This document shows, piece by piece, positions 47,115-57,470 of a DNA stretch of 64,000 nucleotides. Position 1 is the stretch's first letter, and each line of letters begins with the position of its first letter. The position numbers and the translations under genes were made by a program. Where the stretch lies: the NCBI GenBank assembly GCA_947652605.1, contig OX393579.1:47870970-47934969 (forward strand), given 5' to 3'. The stretch comes from Elmis aenea (Eukaryota > Arthropoda > Insecta > Coleoptera > Elmidae). Below the pieces are notes generated by a model, which was not told the DNA's origin, made no database searches, and was given only the letters and a program-made list of their open reading frames with translations.

Positions 47115-47313
47115 GGTAAATTTAAAACACTTCTTGGCCAAATATAAACCACAACAAAAAGAGGACACTGCTGAGCCTCCTCCAAAAGTTCGTAAACGTC
47201 GTTGCCTGTGTAAAGGAGCTAAAAACAGAGTGACAACGATGATATGTTCTTCTTGCAATGACTTTGTTTGCAAAGATTGTTCAACAACTAAAGTGAAATG
47301 CAATGCGGTTTGA
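47115..47313 (+). pseudogene. piggyBac-like C-terminal cysteine-rich domain fragment
   Basis: After an AG (47113-47114 region) the plus strand is open for 65 codons to a TGA at about 47311: VNLKHFLAKYKPQQKEDTAE, then KRRCLCKG, MICSSCNDFVCKDCSTTKVKC. The spacing CxC...CxxCx5CxxCx7C after a basic stretch resembles the zinc-binding tail of piggyBac transposases. The rest of such a gene is absent. Retroviral or nuclear-protein zinc motifs are alternatives; confidence is moderate. Confidence 0.45.
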
Positions 47314-47316
47314 TGA

Positions 47317-47557
47317 ATATTGCTTGAAAACAATTGCTCTAAAACAATTGCTCGAAAGAAAATTGCTCGAATACAATTGCTCGAAAAATTGTTTCTCGGA
47401 TGGGAAGTTCCACAAAAGGCTAGTTGCTCGAATAACAATTTCTCGTAAAGAAAATTGCTCGAATACAATTGCTCGAAAAATTGTTTCTCGGATGGGAAGT
47501 TCCACAAAAGGCTAGTTGCTCGAATAACAATTTCTCGTAAAAAAAATTGCTCGAAAT
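47317..47557. repeat. TTGCTCGAA repeat array, left arm
   Basis: Multiple ATTGCTCGAA motifs and a 92-bp direct repeat (units beginning AAAATTGCTCGAATAC at 47359 and 47451). The same motifs return inverted at 49485-49602. Frames on both strands here are repeats read through. Confidence 0.75.
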
Positions 47558-47735
47558 AATAAGCTACTATAAAAAAATATTAAATTTATATAAATACAAA
47601 ATAATTAAATGTATTAAAAAAGTTTACATTTGTTTACACTTAGAAAACTTATTTAAATTTATTTACAAATACATGCACATTACTCAATTTGTTGTTGAGA
47701 TAAACACTAAGTATCTATAAATATTTAAAAATAGT

Positions 47736-48735
47736 ATACCGGGTGTAACTGAAATCAGGCTCACCCCCTTTTTTTCTTTAGTTTTAAACTTAGACAAATG
47801 AAATTTTAGATATGTAATATGTGCAAAAAACTGGATTATTTGATCATAGGTACACTTTTGTTTCACTTCCGGTTTCACCGGAAATGACCCTAACTTTGTT
47901 ATTTTAAATAGAACACCCTGTATATTTTTACATTTTTGGAAAGAGGAAGCGATTTTGGATACAATTGCACCATTTTGGTTAATTTTTATAACCTCAAATA
48001 ATTTTTTGACAAAAAGTTAATTTTTTATTAAGTGTGCCGTGACCCGCATAAATTAAATTTTATTATGTCAACATGTGTCCAAAAAATGGTTTTGTTAATT
48101 TTAATTGACATTTGGGCTGCTTAAATAGACCTTAAAGGTTACGAAATTGGTTTTTTGACAAAAAGTCAATTTTTTTTAATGGAACGATGGTGGCTCATGC
48201 GGTTATTTAAATAGAGTATTTTCTGGCGAATTCAACAATACCAATAACTTGGTATTTTTTTTAGGAGCATGCATTAAAATTTCAAATTATTGTAAGATTT
48301 TGGTAAGATATCCTAATAATCATAGTTGACTATGCCAAATGGCAACAAAACAAATACTTTTTTTTGTGCTTTTTACAAAAACGTTTTATGGACACTTGTT
48401 GACATAATAAAATTTAATTTATAGGGGTCACGGCACACTTAATAGAAAATTTAATTTTCGTCCAAAAATTATTTGAGGTTATAAAAATTAACCAAAATGT
48501 TGCAGTTGTATTCAAAATTGATTCCTCTTTCCGAAAATGTAAAAATATACAGGGTGTTCCATTTAAAATAACAAAGTTAGGGTAATTTCCGGCAAAACCG
48601 GAAGTGAAACAAAAGTGTACTTATGTTCAACTAATCCAGTTTTTTGTACATATCACATGTCTAAAATTTCATTTATCTAAGTTCAAAACTAAAGAAAAAA
48701 AGTGGGGTGATCCTGATTTCAGTTACAACCGGTAT
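47736..48735. mobile_element. Foldback family B, complete copy
   Basis: ATACCGGGTGTAACTGAAAT and its complement (ATTTCAGTTACAACCGGTAT) bound the element next to TA. Arms of about 350 bp share TTTCACTTCCGGTTT, AGAACACCCTGTATATTTTT and ATAACCTCAAATAATTTTT. It is the same family as the inner part of 17799-19217 but lacks the 33-bp arrays. Confidence 0.8.
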
Positions 48736-49484
48736 ACAACACAACTGCTGATTCTGACTATATTGTTGTTACTTGTTATCTTATGTTTAAATATTCATAA
48801 TGTTTATTTCAATAACAATAATGAGAAACCTTCGTAACATGTACCAAATGAGTTTTAAAAGGTTTTACACCTTTTTTTTTATTTCACAGCCTATGTTTAT
48901 CTTTTAAAAAAATATTTGTAACTTGCGCATTATTGAAAATAACTACATCAACACCTATATATTTAAAATAAGAAAAACAGAACGAATTTAAATAGGTTAT
49001 AGCCAACTATAGCTTCCATTTAAAAAAAAAAGTTTGTGTCACAACTTTTTAACGCCGAGCGTAATTTTTTTTTTAAGTATAATCGAATTTTACACAAACT
49101 AAATCTTTATAAATGTCTTCGATATTTACAACAACAACGGAGATATGACACATTATAACTATGACAAAAAAACACTTTTCCAATAACTCAAAAACAAAAA
49201 ATGATAGAATATTTGTTAAAACGGTTCCAAGTTTTTTTCAAAAAAACTGCACATTTTTGGTAATTTAATCCCGTTTCTCTATCTTGAATATTAAGCGAAA
49301 TACCCATGTAATCTCATCGAATTTGGACCACCCTGTACAATTAAATATATATTATCGTCAAACAATCTTCTCGTTACCTTCCGTGCTAATAGTATTTTAT
49401 TGGGCATTCTCGAACTGCAGCAATTTTAATCATTCGAAATGCAGAAAGTAATTAAGCATGAGAGCTAAGCCGATACTTATTTCA

Positions 49485-49602
49485 TTATTTCGAGCAATTT
49501 TCTTTTCTAGAAATTGTTATTCCAGCAATTAGGCTTTCGATGAACTTTCTTGTCTAGGAAAGATTTTTCGAGCAATTGTTTTCGAGCAATTTTCCGCACC
49601 CC
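49485..49602. repeat. TTGCTCGAA repeats, inverted right arm
   Basis: TTTCGAGCAATTTTCTTTTC, AGAAATTGTTATTCCAGCAA and TTTTCGAGCAATTG match the complement of one unit of 47317-47557. It lies outside the family D right end, so the two inverted pairs overlap instead of nesting. Confidence 0.65.
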
Positions 49603-49785
49603 ATGCAACACATGGGCAAATCCTGCAGTGGATACAATTTATTTTCAGATAGTCCTAAACGGTGAGATACTATTTTGTAATATGATATATATATATCGCT
49701 TTGAGTAAGTATACACTATAATAAAAACACTTTGTTTTTATTCATGTTTGTGTCACAAAAATATTTTTGTTCCTGTTGTACAGTA

Positions 49786-49823
49786 ACCCTGAGGAAGGAT
49801 AGAAATAAATCCGAAATATTGGT
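49786..49823 (+). ncRNA. Hammerhead-like ribozyme motif (Penelope-element type)
   Basis: The order is ACC (49786-49788), CTGAGGA (49789-49795), A, stem GGAT (49797-49800), loop AGAAATAA, stem ATCC (49809-49812), GAAA (49813-49816), TATT, GGT (49821-49823). CUGANGA and GAAA are the conserved core, GGAT/ATCC forms helix II, ACC/GGT helix I, and the self-complementary AUAU would be a minimal helix III, as in dimeric hammerheads of Penelope-like elements. The extra A before helix II and the very short helix I weaken it. No reverse transcriptase is adjacent. Confidence 0.45.
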
Positions 49824-50750
49824 GATCAACAAAGAGTTTTCTTTATGCCCCACTGAAGTCTTCAGTAAAGACCACAAAACCCATTAAATATATTTACAAT
49901 ACAACTTATGGTCGACATATTTTCAATTTATATATATATATATATACAAAATTACATTAAAAACTTGTACAATATGAAATTATTGCAATATTTTATATTA
50001 CAACCTCACAGTTTGCATGTAAATAGCCATTTTAATATTGGCGCATAAAGTACACCGCGTGAGTACTTATGCATTCAAAAAGTAGCCTCAGTTGAAAAGC
50101 ATGGATTAATGTTTTTAGACAAACATTAATTTGAAATTTTTGCATTCTAAAACTTATCACTAAAGCTGCAGTATATTTAAAATGTAAGCTTTTTGTGTGC
50201 TTAATGTCTTTTTTTTAGTCTGTCCAATCTCTTCATTTTCTTCCTCCAACCTTCGTTTTCAAATAACTATCTACACGTTGTATTTAATTTAGTTCAGCTA
50301 AATCTTGGATTAACTTCGTTTAATTTTAAATCTCCAACATGACGGAAATTGGCCGTACTGTCTTGTTATAAACGTCATAAAACGAAATTGACCGCGTTGA
50401 AAATGAAAATGCTTGACCTCCTGACCTACATAACATAACCCTGCGAACTTCTGAACGAACCAGACGTGTAACTTTAAAAAGAGGAAATACAGCTCTGCAT
50501 TAGCTGCTAAAGAGCTTACTCTACTTAATGTGCTCCAATTACGGTCCCAACATACTCGCTATTTCATGAAAATAACAGATGAAATATTCACACATATACA
50601 TAATCATAAAAGCACCAGAAGACGTTATCCTTTAACACTATATTTAATGGTATATGCATGTACTGATTAATCGGTTGATTATCAGCAATCGGCCGTATTG
50701 TCTCTTGTGCCAATTAATCGATTATCATTTAATTTAATCATGCCTATACA
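49824..50750. other. Intergenic DNA, nothing recognised
   Basis: A (TA)n run lies at 49929-49947. Nothing else supported. Confidence 0.5.
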
Positions 50751-51300
50751 GGGTGTTTCACTTTTCCATGGGACACTATTGCTATCTCCGTAAATAATCA
50801 AAATACAAGGTTAGTTAAATGGGACAAAAGTTAGCTATTTAGGAGTGTATTTTCAACAAGATCTTGGTTTGTTTAAAAATTCCATGGCTTGCGTGATATA
50901 ACAAAAAAACCGAAATTGATCAAAAAAATTTAAACTTAAATATCTCACTATTGTTATGAATACACAAAAACGCAAAAAAAAAATGTTTTGCAGATTTTGT
51001 TTGCTATAACATGGCGATAGTCAGATTTTTATTTATAAATTACCGTGCGAGATATTTGACAAAACAACTTTTTTTCAAATGGCAGTCGTGGTAGGTGATG
51101 ACTTAGATGTAAAGATTATATTTTTTTCTTTACAATGATATAATATCTTATATGTCTATTTTGAAAAATTAGCGAATTAACCTAAAAACATTCAAAATCT
51201 TAAGATAAAAATCAAGGTTGCCATGGAAAAAACAATAACCGACTTCAATTGTTTTATTCCGACCCTTGCCGGTTTTAAGCTAAAAATTACTTATTTTTAA
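50751..51300. mobile_element. Single-ended repeat, TACAGGGTGTTTCAC type
   Basis: TATACAGGGTGTTTCACTTT at 50747 is a typical left end for the palindromic families here, followed by arm-like sequence (GATATAACAAAAAAACC, TATCTCACTATTG). No right end found, so limits are uncertain. Confidence 0.4.
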
Positions 51301-51464
51301 GCATATTGATGGTACAAATAAAACTGAAATCAATCAGGCGATTCAATATACTTCATGCAGAGATTTTCATTCACACAAAAAATTAACCCCATTTCTGTAA
51401 AAATATTTGGATTATAAAATTTACTTTTCTAATGTAAAACTTGTGCCTGTAATTTCTTACACAA

Positions 51465-52471
51465 ATGATGAATTCTGGGTCGAATTTTACACACACGGAT
51501 TTCATCTTCAACTGAAACAAGACGATTTCTGTCCTTGCTTTTGATACTTTTTAAATAAAAAAAAGCTTGCTCACAACTGCAACAATATTTATTTATTGCT
51601 TTTTATAATTGCCAGGATACTCTTCTTTCAAGAAATCCAGAACTTATCAAGGGATAGATCAGTAAATCTTCTTGAGTTTACGATCAGATTGCAGCCCACA
51701 AAGTCATTTTTCTTCTCCCAAAGTCAATTTCTCAGGATGAGCAGAATATTCACAGTACGGATCTCTAATCCAATGATACACTTGTGTTGAAAGGGAAGGA
51801 AAATAATGTTCGATTCTAATTAACAGTTCTTCCAAGTGGGTTTCAAAAAGATTTGAAATTTGCTTATATCCTACATTACTTTTGAGCCCCACCAGTAGAT
51901 AATTGAAACATTTCAAGATTTTTTTTGCAACATGATTTTTCCAAAGATTTAGTTTTTTTTTAATCCAAGAATTTTATCACTTCAAGTCAATATATTTTCT
52001 CCAGGACCTTGCTGTGACTTGTTTAGCTGATTCATGTGTTGAAAAATGTCTGCTAACAATAAGTGGGCTAGTTTCTGCAACCATTTTTTATCTTTAATAC
52101 ACTTGGCAAAATCTTCTTTATTATTTTTTTGAAAGTATTCTTGTAATTCAGCTTTTAGCTCAAACACCTTATTCAGAACTTTTCCTCTACTCGGCCATCG
52201 GATTCCTGAATGTAGCAAGAGATTTATGTGCACTTTGTCCAGATTTTCACACAGTTTTTTAAACTTTCTGCAGTGAATTGGTCTTTGTTTAATAAAATTA
52301 ACCATTTTGATAGCATCATCAAAAACTATATAGTAAAATTGCGAATGTAAAACGAAAAAATGGGGAAAAAAATTACGTATGATTAATTTATTCATCAGTA
52401 TTTCTCGCGACACCCCTAGCGTCTTCTCGCGGCACCCCAGGGTTCCTCGGCACCCTGGTTGAAAAACGCTG
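51465..52471 (-). pseudogene. hAT transposase relic (ZBED5/SCAND3-like)
   Basis: The minus strand begins at a hAT-like terminus CAGCGTTTTTCAACCAGGGT (52471). The frame at 52413-51982 contains DDAIKMVNFIKQRPIHCRKF, LLLHSGIRWPSRGKVLNKVF, ELQEYF and LLADIFQHMNQLN, matching the central part of ZBED5-type hAT proteins. The frame at 51916-51704 has LEELLIRIEHYFPSLS and WIRDPY. Further on, 51700-51465 is broken but reads EEYPGNYKK and KFDPEF near the end, where the dimerisation domain should be. The N-terminal BED finger and first part of the catalytic domain are missing directly after the terminus. Left end not found. Confidence 0.75.
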
Positions 52472-54102
52472 CCTAGCTACTAGGTATAATAAGCGATATC
52501 CCCATGCTTAAATTTCAAACATTCTGTTTAAATAAATAAGTAACTTAGTTTTTTCTGTTACTATAATTTTTATTTTTTATCACAATGAAACTTATATTAT
52601 GTTAAATATGCATCATTTATGTAATATTTAAAAGGTAATTGGCAAGTAAAACTCCTGCTTGCACCTAAATAAACAGCACTAAACAACAGCATTTTGAACA
52701 GCAAACAGTGGAATTCCCTCATCTGTACACATTATTAACGGCAGCAAAATTTGTCAGTGTTTAGTTAGTGTAATATTGTGTCTCTTAGCTTTAATGGTCT
52801 AAATAAAGAGGTATATGTATTGCGCATTTATAACTCAACTAGGGGCCGTGTTCAGAAACTCCTAAACCTTTTTGTTATTCTAGTTTTATTCCTGGAACTA
52901 ACTTTCTAGCTGAGATTGTTTTCTGAACATTTTTTGCATTCTTAAAATAGCCTCTAGTATAATTTTATTGCGATGAAGATTTTACTGTTCTACACTTATT
53001 GATCTCACTACGTCCTGTGTTTCTTTATGTGTAAGGTGTAACCATGTAAGTAACAAATAGTTTGATTTGAAAAATATACATTTGCGATATTTTAACAAAG
53101 AAATCAAAGAACTATGAAGTAACTTGTATTCAAATTTTTATCTCCTTATCGATCGAAATACTGTACAAATTGCCTGCGAAAAAGAAACCTCTCCAAGCTA
53201 TAAAATATATCAATGTCTAAAGTGCTCATAAAACATAAGTTCATTCTCCAGACATACTTAACATAAACTACTTCAGACAAATCCTAGATATTTAAGTAAG
53301 ATATTCAGGGAGTGTTACCAAGAAACAAATCACCTCAAAAATTTATATTCAAATAGCGGTGTCGCTTTTTACGTGACGTTGTCTTAGTCGACCGAAATAT
53401 ATTGCTACCGTTTTAGTTTTTACATTTATGAACAAATTAAAGATTATTCAGGAATATTCTTCACAGACATTATGCAAAAAAAAAACGGTGATATTGTCGC
53501 CATACCCAAAACAAAAGATTCAAAAGACACACCTTTGTTAAAAGAACATCTTTACCAGATAAAAGAAATTATTTAATACCAACTAAATTAATACACATGA
53601 TAAAAACAATATTTTTAAAGAGGTGCAAAACGAATTAAAAACATTTTGTAACAATAACATTACGGGTAGATATTTAAATCTAGTTTATAATTACTAATAA
53701 CAAATAAACCTGGAAGTGTTTGTTCAAAAAGAGCATTTTCTTCCTATTTTGCATCAAAATTTGATGTCTACTGGGCGATGTAACATTAGATAATTTGTGC
53801 ATCTATCGAGAGAATTTTAATGCACAAAATAATTGAAAAATTAAATATAATACGTTTTATATTTGTTGTTTAATATGTATAAATAAATAATTTTAAATCG
53901 TTAACGACTTCACAAATTTATTACTATAGTTGTTTTCTAAGAACCCTATTTAGTACTAGTATTTAACGGTATTAGGAATATTCGTCACGGTATTTTTGGT
54001 AATGGCAAAAATTGCTAATTTTGCCATCTCTACCTGTCACGCAATGGAGATATTTCGATTTCGATTTTAAACCGTTTCAAATAAAGTAAACTTTCCCTGA
54101 AA
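52472..54102. other. Intergenic DNA, 1.6 kb without recognised genes
   Basis: A short fragment ATAATAAGCGATATCCCCATGC (52488-52509) matches the outer end of the foldback at 6748. Nothing else supported. Confidence 0.5.
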
Positions 54103-54510
54103 ACACGGCCCTTGGCAGTTGGTTATGACAATGAGGAAGTAGCTGCTAAACTTCAAGAAGCATGCAACAGAGTAACTGATTAGACCAAGAGGTGGAGAGT
54201 AAAAATCAATGAGAGTAAATCAGCGCATATTGACTTTGCGTACAAGCAGAATAAACAATTTACGATATCAATAAACAATATCAAAATCCCACATTGCGAT
54301 ACAGAAAAATACATGGGAATGAATCTTGATATTCGTCTTCGATAGAAAGAACACGTAAAGAAATAAAGAAAAGAAGTTGACCCTAATGTACTTTCTGATT
54401 GGAAGAAAATCACGATTGTCTATGCATAATAATTTACCACTGTACACGCAAGACTTAAAGCCAGTGGGGACTTCTGGGGCTGCTCAGCTAAAAGCAACAT
54501 AGAATAGCAT
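54103..54510 (+). pseudogene. Degraded Jockey-like reverse transcriptase fragment
   Basis: The plus strand reads LAVGYDNEEVAAKLQEACNR, then TKRWRVKINESKSAHIDFAY, IPHCDTEKYMGMNLDIRLR, KEHVKK, and after frameshifts LSMHNNLPLYTQDLKPV. This is the segment after the YADD motif through the thumb of a Jockey-type RT, the same region as 1369-2029. Stops interrupt it at several places. Confidence 0.75.
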
Positions 54511-55057
54511 GCACTGAGTGAAGGACTCATAAACACAAGAGAAATCTTAAAAGAAACAAAAATTAAAGTATATAAATCAATCTACAGACCAATTCTCACA
54601 TATGGCTGCGTAACATGGGTGTTATCAAAATAAGATAAGAGTAAAATCGGAGCTGCCGAGATGAAATACATAAGAAAGGTGAAACGAGTAACAAAAAAGG
54701 ATAGATGTAGAAATGTCCAAATAAGAGAAGCATTAAAGATAGAATTCATAGAACAAATACAACTTGGGTGATGGAGACACTTGCAAAGATTGGACAGCTC
54801 AATACCAGTTAAAAGAATATGGAAAAGTAAAATGACACGTAAAATAAAAAGAGGAAGACCAAAAGAAACTTGAAAAAACGCACTGGGAAAAATCTTGAAG
54901 AAAAAAAGGAAAATGTGGGTGAAGCAAAGACTCAAGCACAGAATAGAAAGGACTGGAAAAAATTTATAGACAAATAATTTTGGACTTATAGAAAAACTCC
55001 ACCCTTACACCCTATGGGTAGAAAGGAAATAGATTGTAGATAGATAGATAGATAGAA
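54511..55057 (+). pseudogene. RTE-like reverse transcriptase C-terminal relic with TAGA tail
   Basis: One plus-strand frame reads ALSEGLINTREILKETKIKV, then YKSIYRPILTYGCVTWVLSK-stop, AAEMKYIRKVKRVTKKDRCR, REALKIEFIEQIQLG-stop, WRHLQRLDSSIPVKRIW, KRGRPKET-stop, the standard C-terminal order of RTE-type endonuclease-RT proteins, with three in-frame stops. The 3' end carries a (TAGA)n microsatellite (55035-55055), common as the tail of such LINEs. It abuts the Jockey relic, suggesting insertion next to or into it. Confidence 0.8.
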
Positions 55058-55084
55058 TAAAATTGTAAGTTAGTTACTCTAGAC

Positions 55085-55340
55085 CAGTGTTTCTCAACCT
55101 TCTTAAAATAAAGCCTCACCTCAACGCCTCAAAAGAGTTTAATGCTCCCTCTGGTCAAACAAATTCTGAAAAAGGAGAATGCAAATAAATCCTTCAAATA
55201 AAAAAGAACATAGTTAAAACTTTTTTAAATCTGACTTTCTATAGTGAATATAAATTATACATTACATTATGCATATTATTTGCCCCCCAAAATATTCAAA
55301 TTGCCCCCGTGGGGCCTACGCCCCACGTTGGAAAACACTG
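55085..55340. mobile_element. 256-bp hAT-type MITE
   Basis: Ends CAGTGTTTCTCAACC / GTTGGAAAACACTG with the perfect 8-bp duplication CTCTAGAC (55077-55084, 55341-55348). It carries GCCCCCGTGGGGCC near its right end. Non-coding. Confidence 0.9.
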
Positions 55341-55348
55341 CTCTAGAC

Positions 55349-56229
55349 TCTAGAGTCTGGACTAGTAACAATATTTTAAGTAAAAAAATAAATAAATAAT
55401 GTAATACCACTTTTTAAATGAAAGAAAGTATCCCATTACGTATAAATCAATAGATATTTTTTAACGTTAAGGATCAATTAAAAACCGCTTAAGTATCAAA
55501 AACAAAAGCAAAACTCGTTTACCAATATCTGAGCAGCATTTTAAACTTAAGCCTACTGTTCTAAGTGAACGCTACAACTATTAAATACCATGCAATAAAC
55601 AGTTCTTATAAATGGAAACAACGAGATGAGTTACATAATGTGTCTTGAGTTTGACTAAAAATTGGTAAATACTGCGCGAATAAATCTTTCTTTCGTCGCA
55701 AGAAGCCATATCTCAAAGAGCACGTTTACCCCGGAAGTTAAGTAATGGAGAATGGAAGTTTTCCGGAAGTAACATGTGCGTTAAAGAACGAGCTGCAACA
55801 AGCATAACATCACTTTAAGATGATACATTTCGGCAAAGGATTTACTTTGGTAACAATTTTTTTATCTGTAACGTCAAGTTCAAGATTAAAAATCTAAATT
55901 TATTTGATCGAGAATATGCTAAAACAATAAACACGTTACTGAATAGAATATAACCCAAGCGTTCTGTATTTATTACGCTTGCAGCATATGTTTTATGTTC
56001 ACTTTTATGAATCATGAACAGAAGAGGATGTGATTTTACTACCTTGAGAGCTGTATTTAAATGTAGAATATAGCTTGAATTTATGATTTTCATTCAATAA
56101 AATTGTTTTACGAATGTTCTCAAATATCTTTCGAGGTCAGTCCATACAACGGAAATCCTCTTTGAGAATTGTTGGAAATACGAAGGTTATTTATATTAAA
56201 TCTACCTAGCCATGTAAGAAAACACGTAA
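55349..56229. other. Intergenic DNA, nothing recognised
   Basis: The minus-strand frame at 55842-56093 has no recognised domain. Confidence 0.5.
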
Positions 56230-57202
56230 AAAAAAATTTACATAACTACACTAATACACTTATTCAAACGTTTCTTGATTTGCCGCATCCCTTCAAAGAA
56301 GACATTTTTTGGGACCTCCGCAAAATAGGCATCAAAATCTATCTTTTTCTCATTTTTGGCGGTAAATTATCTGCCCCTAAGATTTTTTTTTAGATTTTCA
56401 AACAAAGAGAAGTCACTGGCTAAGTCAGGGTGGGCTGTGAGGTCAATACCGCGGCTCAGTAGATCCACATTTTTGAATTACAGCCTGAACATTGCGTGTC
56501 TGATGGACCTTGCAATTGTGGTGCAGACGCAGATTCTTTGGCCTCCGCTATAGTCGTTTTAATTTATTTTTTCAAACTTTGAATCGTCTTCAAATAGATC
56601 TCCATTGATTGTTATGCCTTTTTCCATATATTCAACAAGCACAGCTCCTTCCTCGCCCCAAAAAATGGTTGTCATTGGTTTTCCGACCGAAGATTGTGTT
56701 TTGGAATTTTTGGGGGAGACGAACCTTTGTGAACCCTCTGCATAGTTCTTGTTTGGTAAAAGGATCCCGTTGATACACTCAAGTCTCATCCCCAGTAACA
56801 ATTCGTGAAAAAAAGCTTTTAATAGCCTGTAAAGCAAGTTTTTGCTCCGGCGTAGAGAGCTTTGGAATCCAACGCGCAAACCCTTTTTTCTTACCCAAAT
56901 CGCTGTGAAAAACTTTTTTAACCTTGTTTCGGATACCTCAACTTCCCTGGCAATAATGATAGATAACTTATTTCGCCGATTTAACAGCAACAAATCTTCA
57001 ATTTTTTTTTTCATGTCTCCAGTTGTTGCCCAAACAGGTCGACTTCATTTTGGATCATCCTGTCCAGACTCCAGCGAAAGAGCTTAAACCAAAAAGTTAC
57101 TTGGAATAAAGATGACACCCTGTTTCCATACACGCCAATCATTTTTTTATGGATATCTTTTGGCCTGTTACCCTCTTTGCGAGAAATTTTATTACACTTC
57201 AA
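56230..57202 (-). pseudogene. mariner transposase pseudogene, nearly full length
   Basis: Three minus-strand pieces in order. 57202-57011 carries ISRKEGNRPKDIHKKMIGVYG, the N-terminal helix-turn-helix of mariner transposases. 57014-56559 carries the second HTH and catalytic start, with LECINGILLPNKNYAEGSQR where the D-E-T-W segment is expected but altered, then SVGKPMTTIFWGEEGAVLVEY and EKGITINGDLF. 56540-56240, in another phase, contains AHPDLASDFSLFENLKKNLR, the third catalytic Asp region, then AYFAEV and RLNKCI. Frameshifts and lost catalytic residues make it inactive. Terminal repeats were not identified. Confidence 0.75.
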
Positions 57203-57470
57203 AGCTCGAGTTTAATATTACACATTTTTGTTGAGAAAAAATTGTAGAAAGCTCTTAAGGATCAATATAAAAAAATACTTTGATGAAACTTTTCTCTTCG
57301 GGTTTAAAATATCACAGTGATTTAACAGAATGACAATTTTTATTTTGAGATTTTATTTTCATGGGCAGGTAGATTACATAAAAATACGCTCTTGTATTTA
57401 AATTTAAGGAAACAAATGCGAAAATAAATGCTGAGAATCTGAAATACCTTCTTAATCGGTTCCTCTTGTA
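57203..57470. other. Short spacer, nothing recognised
   Basis: AT-rich, no structure seen. Confidence 0.4.

Larger units (their letters stand above)
44923..49337. mobile_element. Foldback family D element with several nested insertions
   Basis: TACAGGGTGGTCCAAATTCG (44923) and CGAATTTGGACCACCCTGTA (to 49337) are inverted ends. The left arm (44923-45091 plus 46766 to about 47030, split by the pogo element) matches the right arm (about 48870-49337) in order: TATCTCGCTAAT, AATGTGCAGTTTT, TGTCATATCTCC, AGCTATAGTTGGC, AATACGCAAGTTGC. The loop holds the cysteine-rich fragment (47115-47313), the TTGCTCGAA array and the family B foldback. Confidence 0.75.

Noticed and set aside
47112..47515. Long frames over the TTGCTCGAA region (131 and 74 codons minus, 70 plus)
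   Set aside because: They translate the same tandem repeat in several phases; the composition is repeat-driven.
54582..54935. 117-codon minus-strand frame rich in Phe/Leu, resembling a membrane protein
   Set aside because: It is antisense to the RTE-like relic at 54511-55057, whose sense strand has clear RT motifs.
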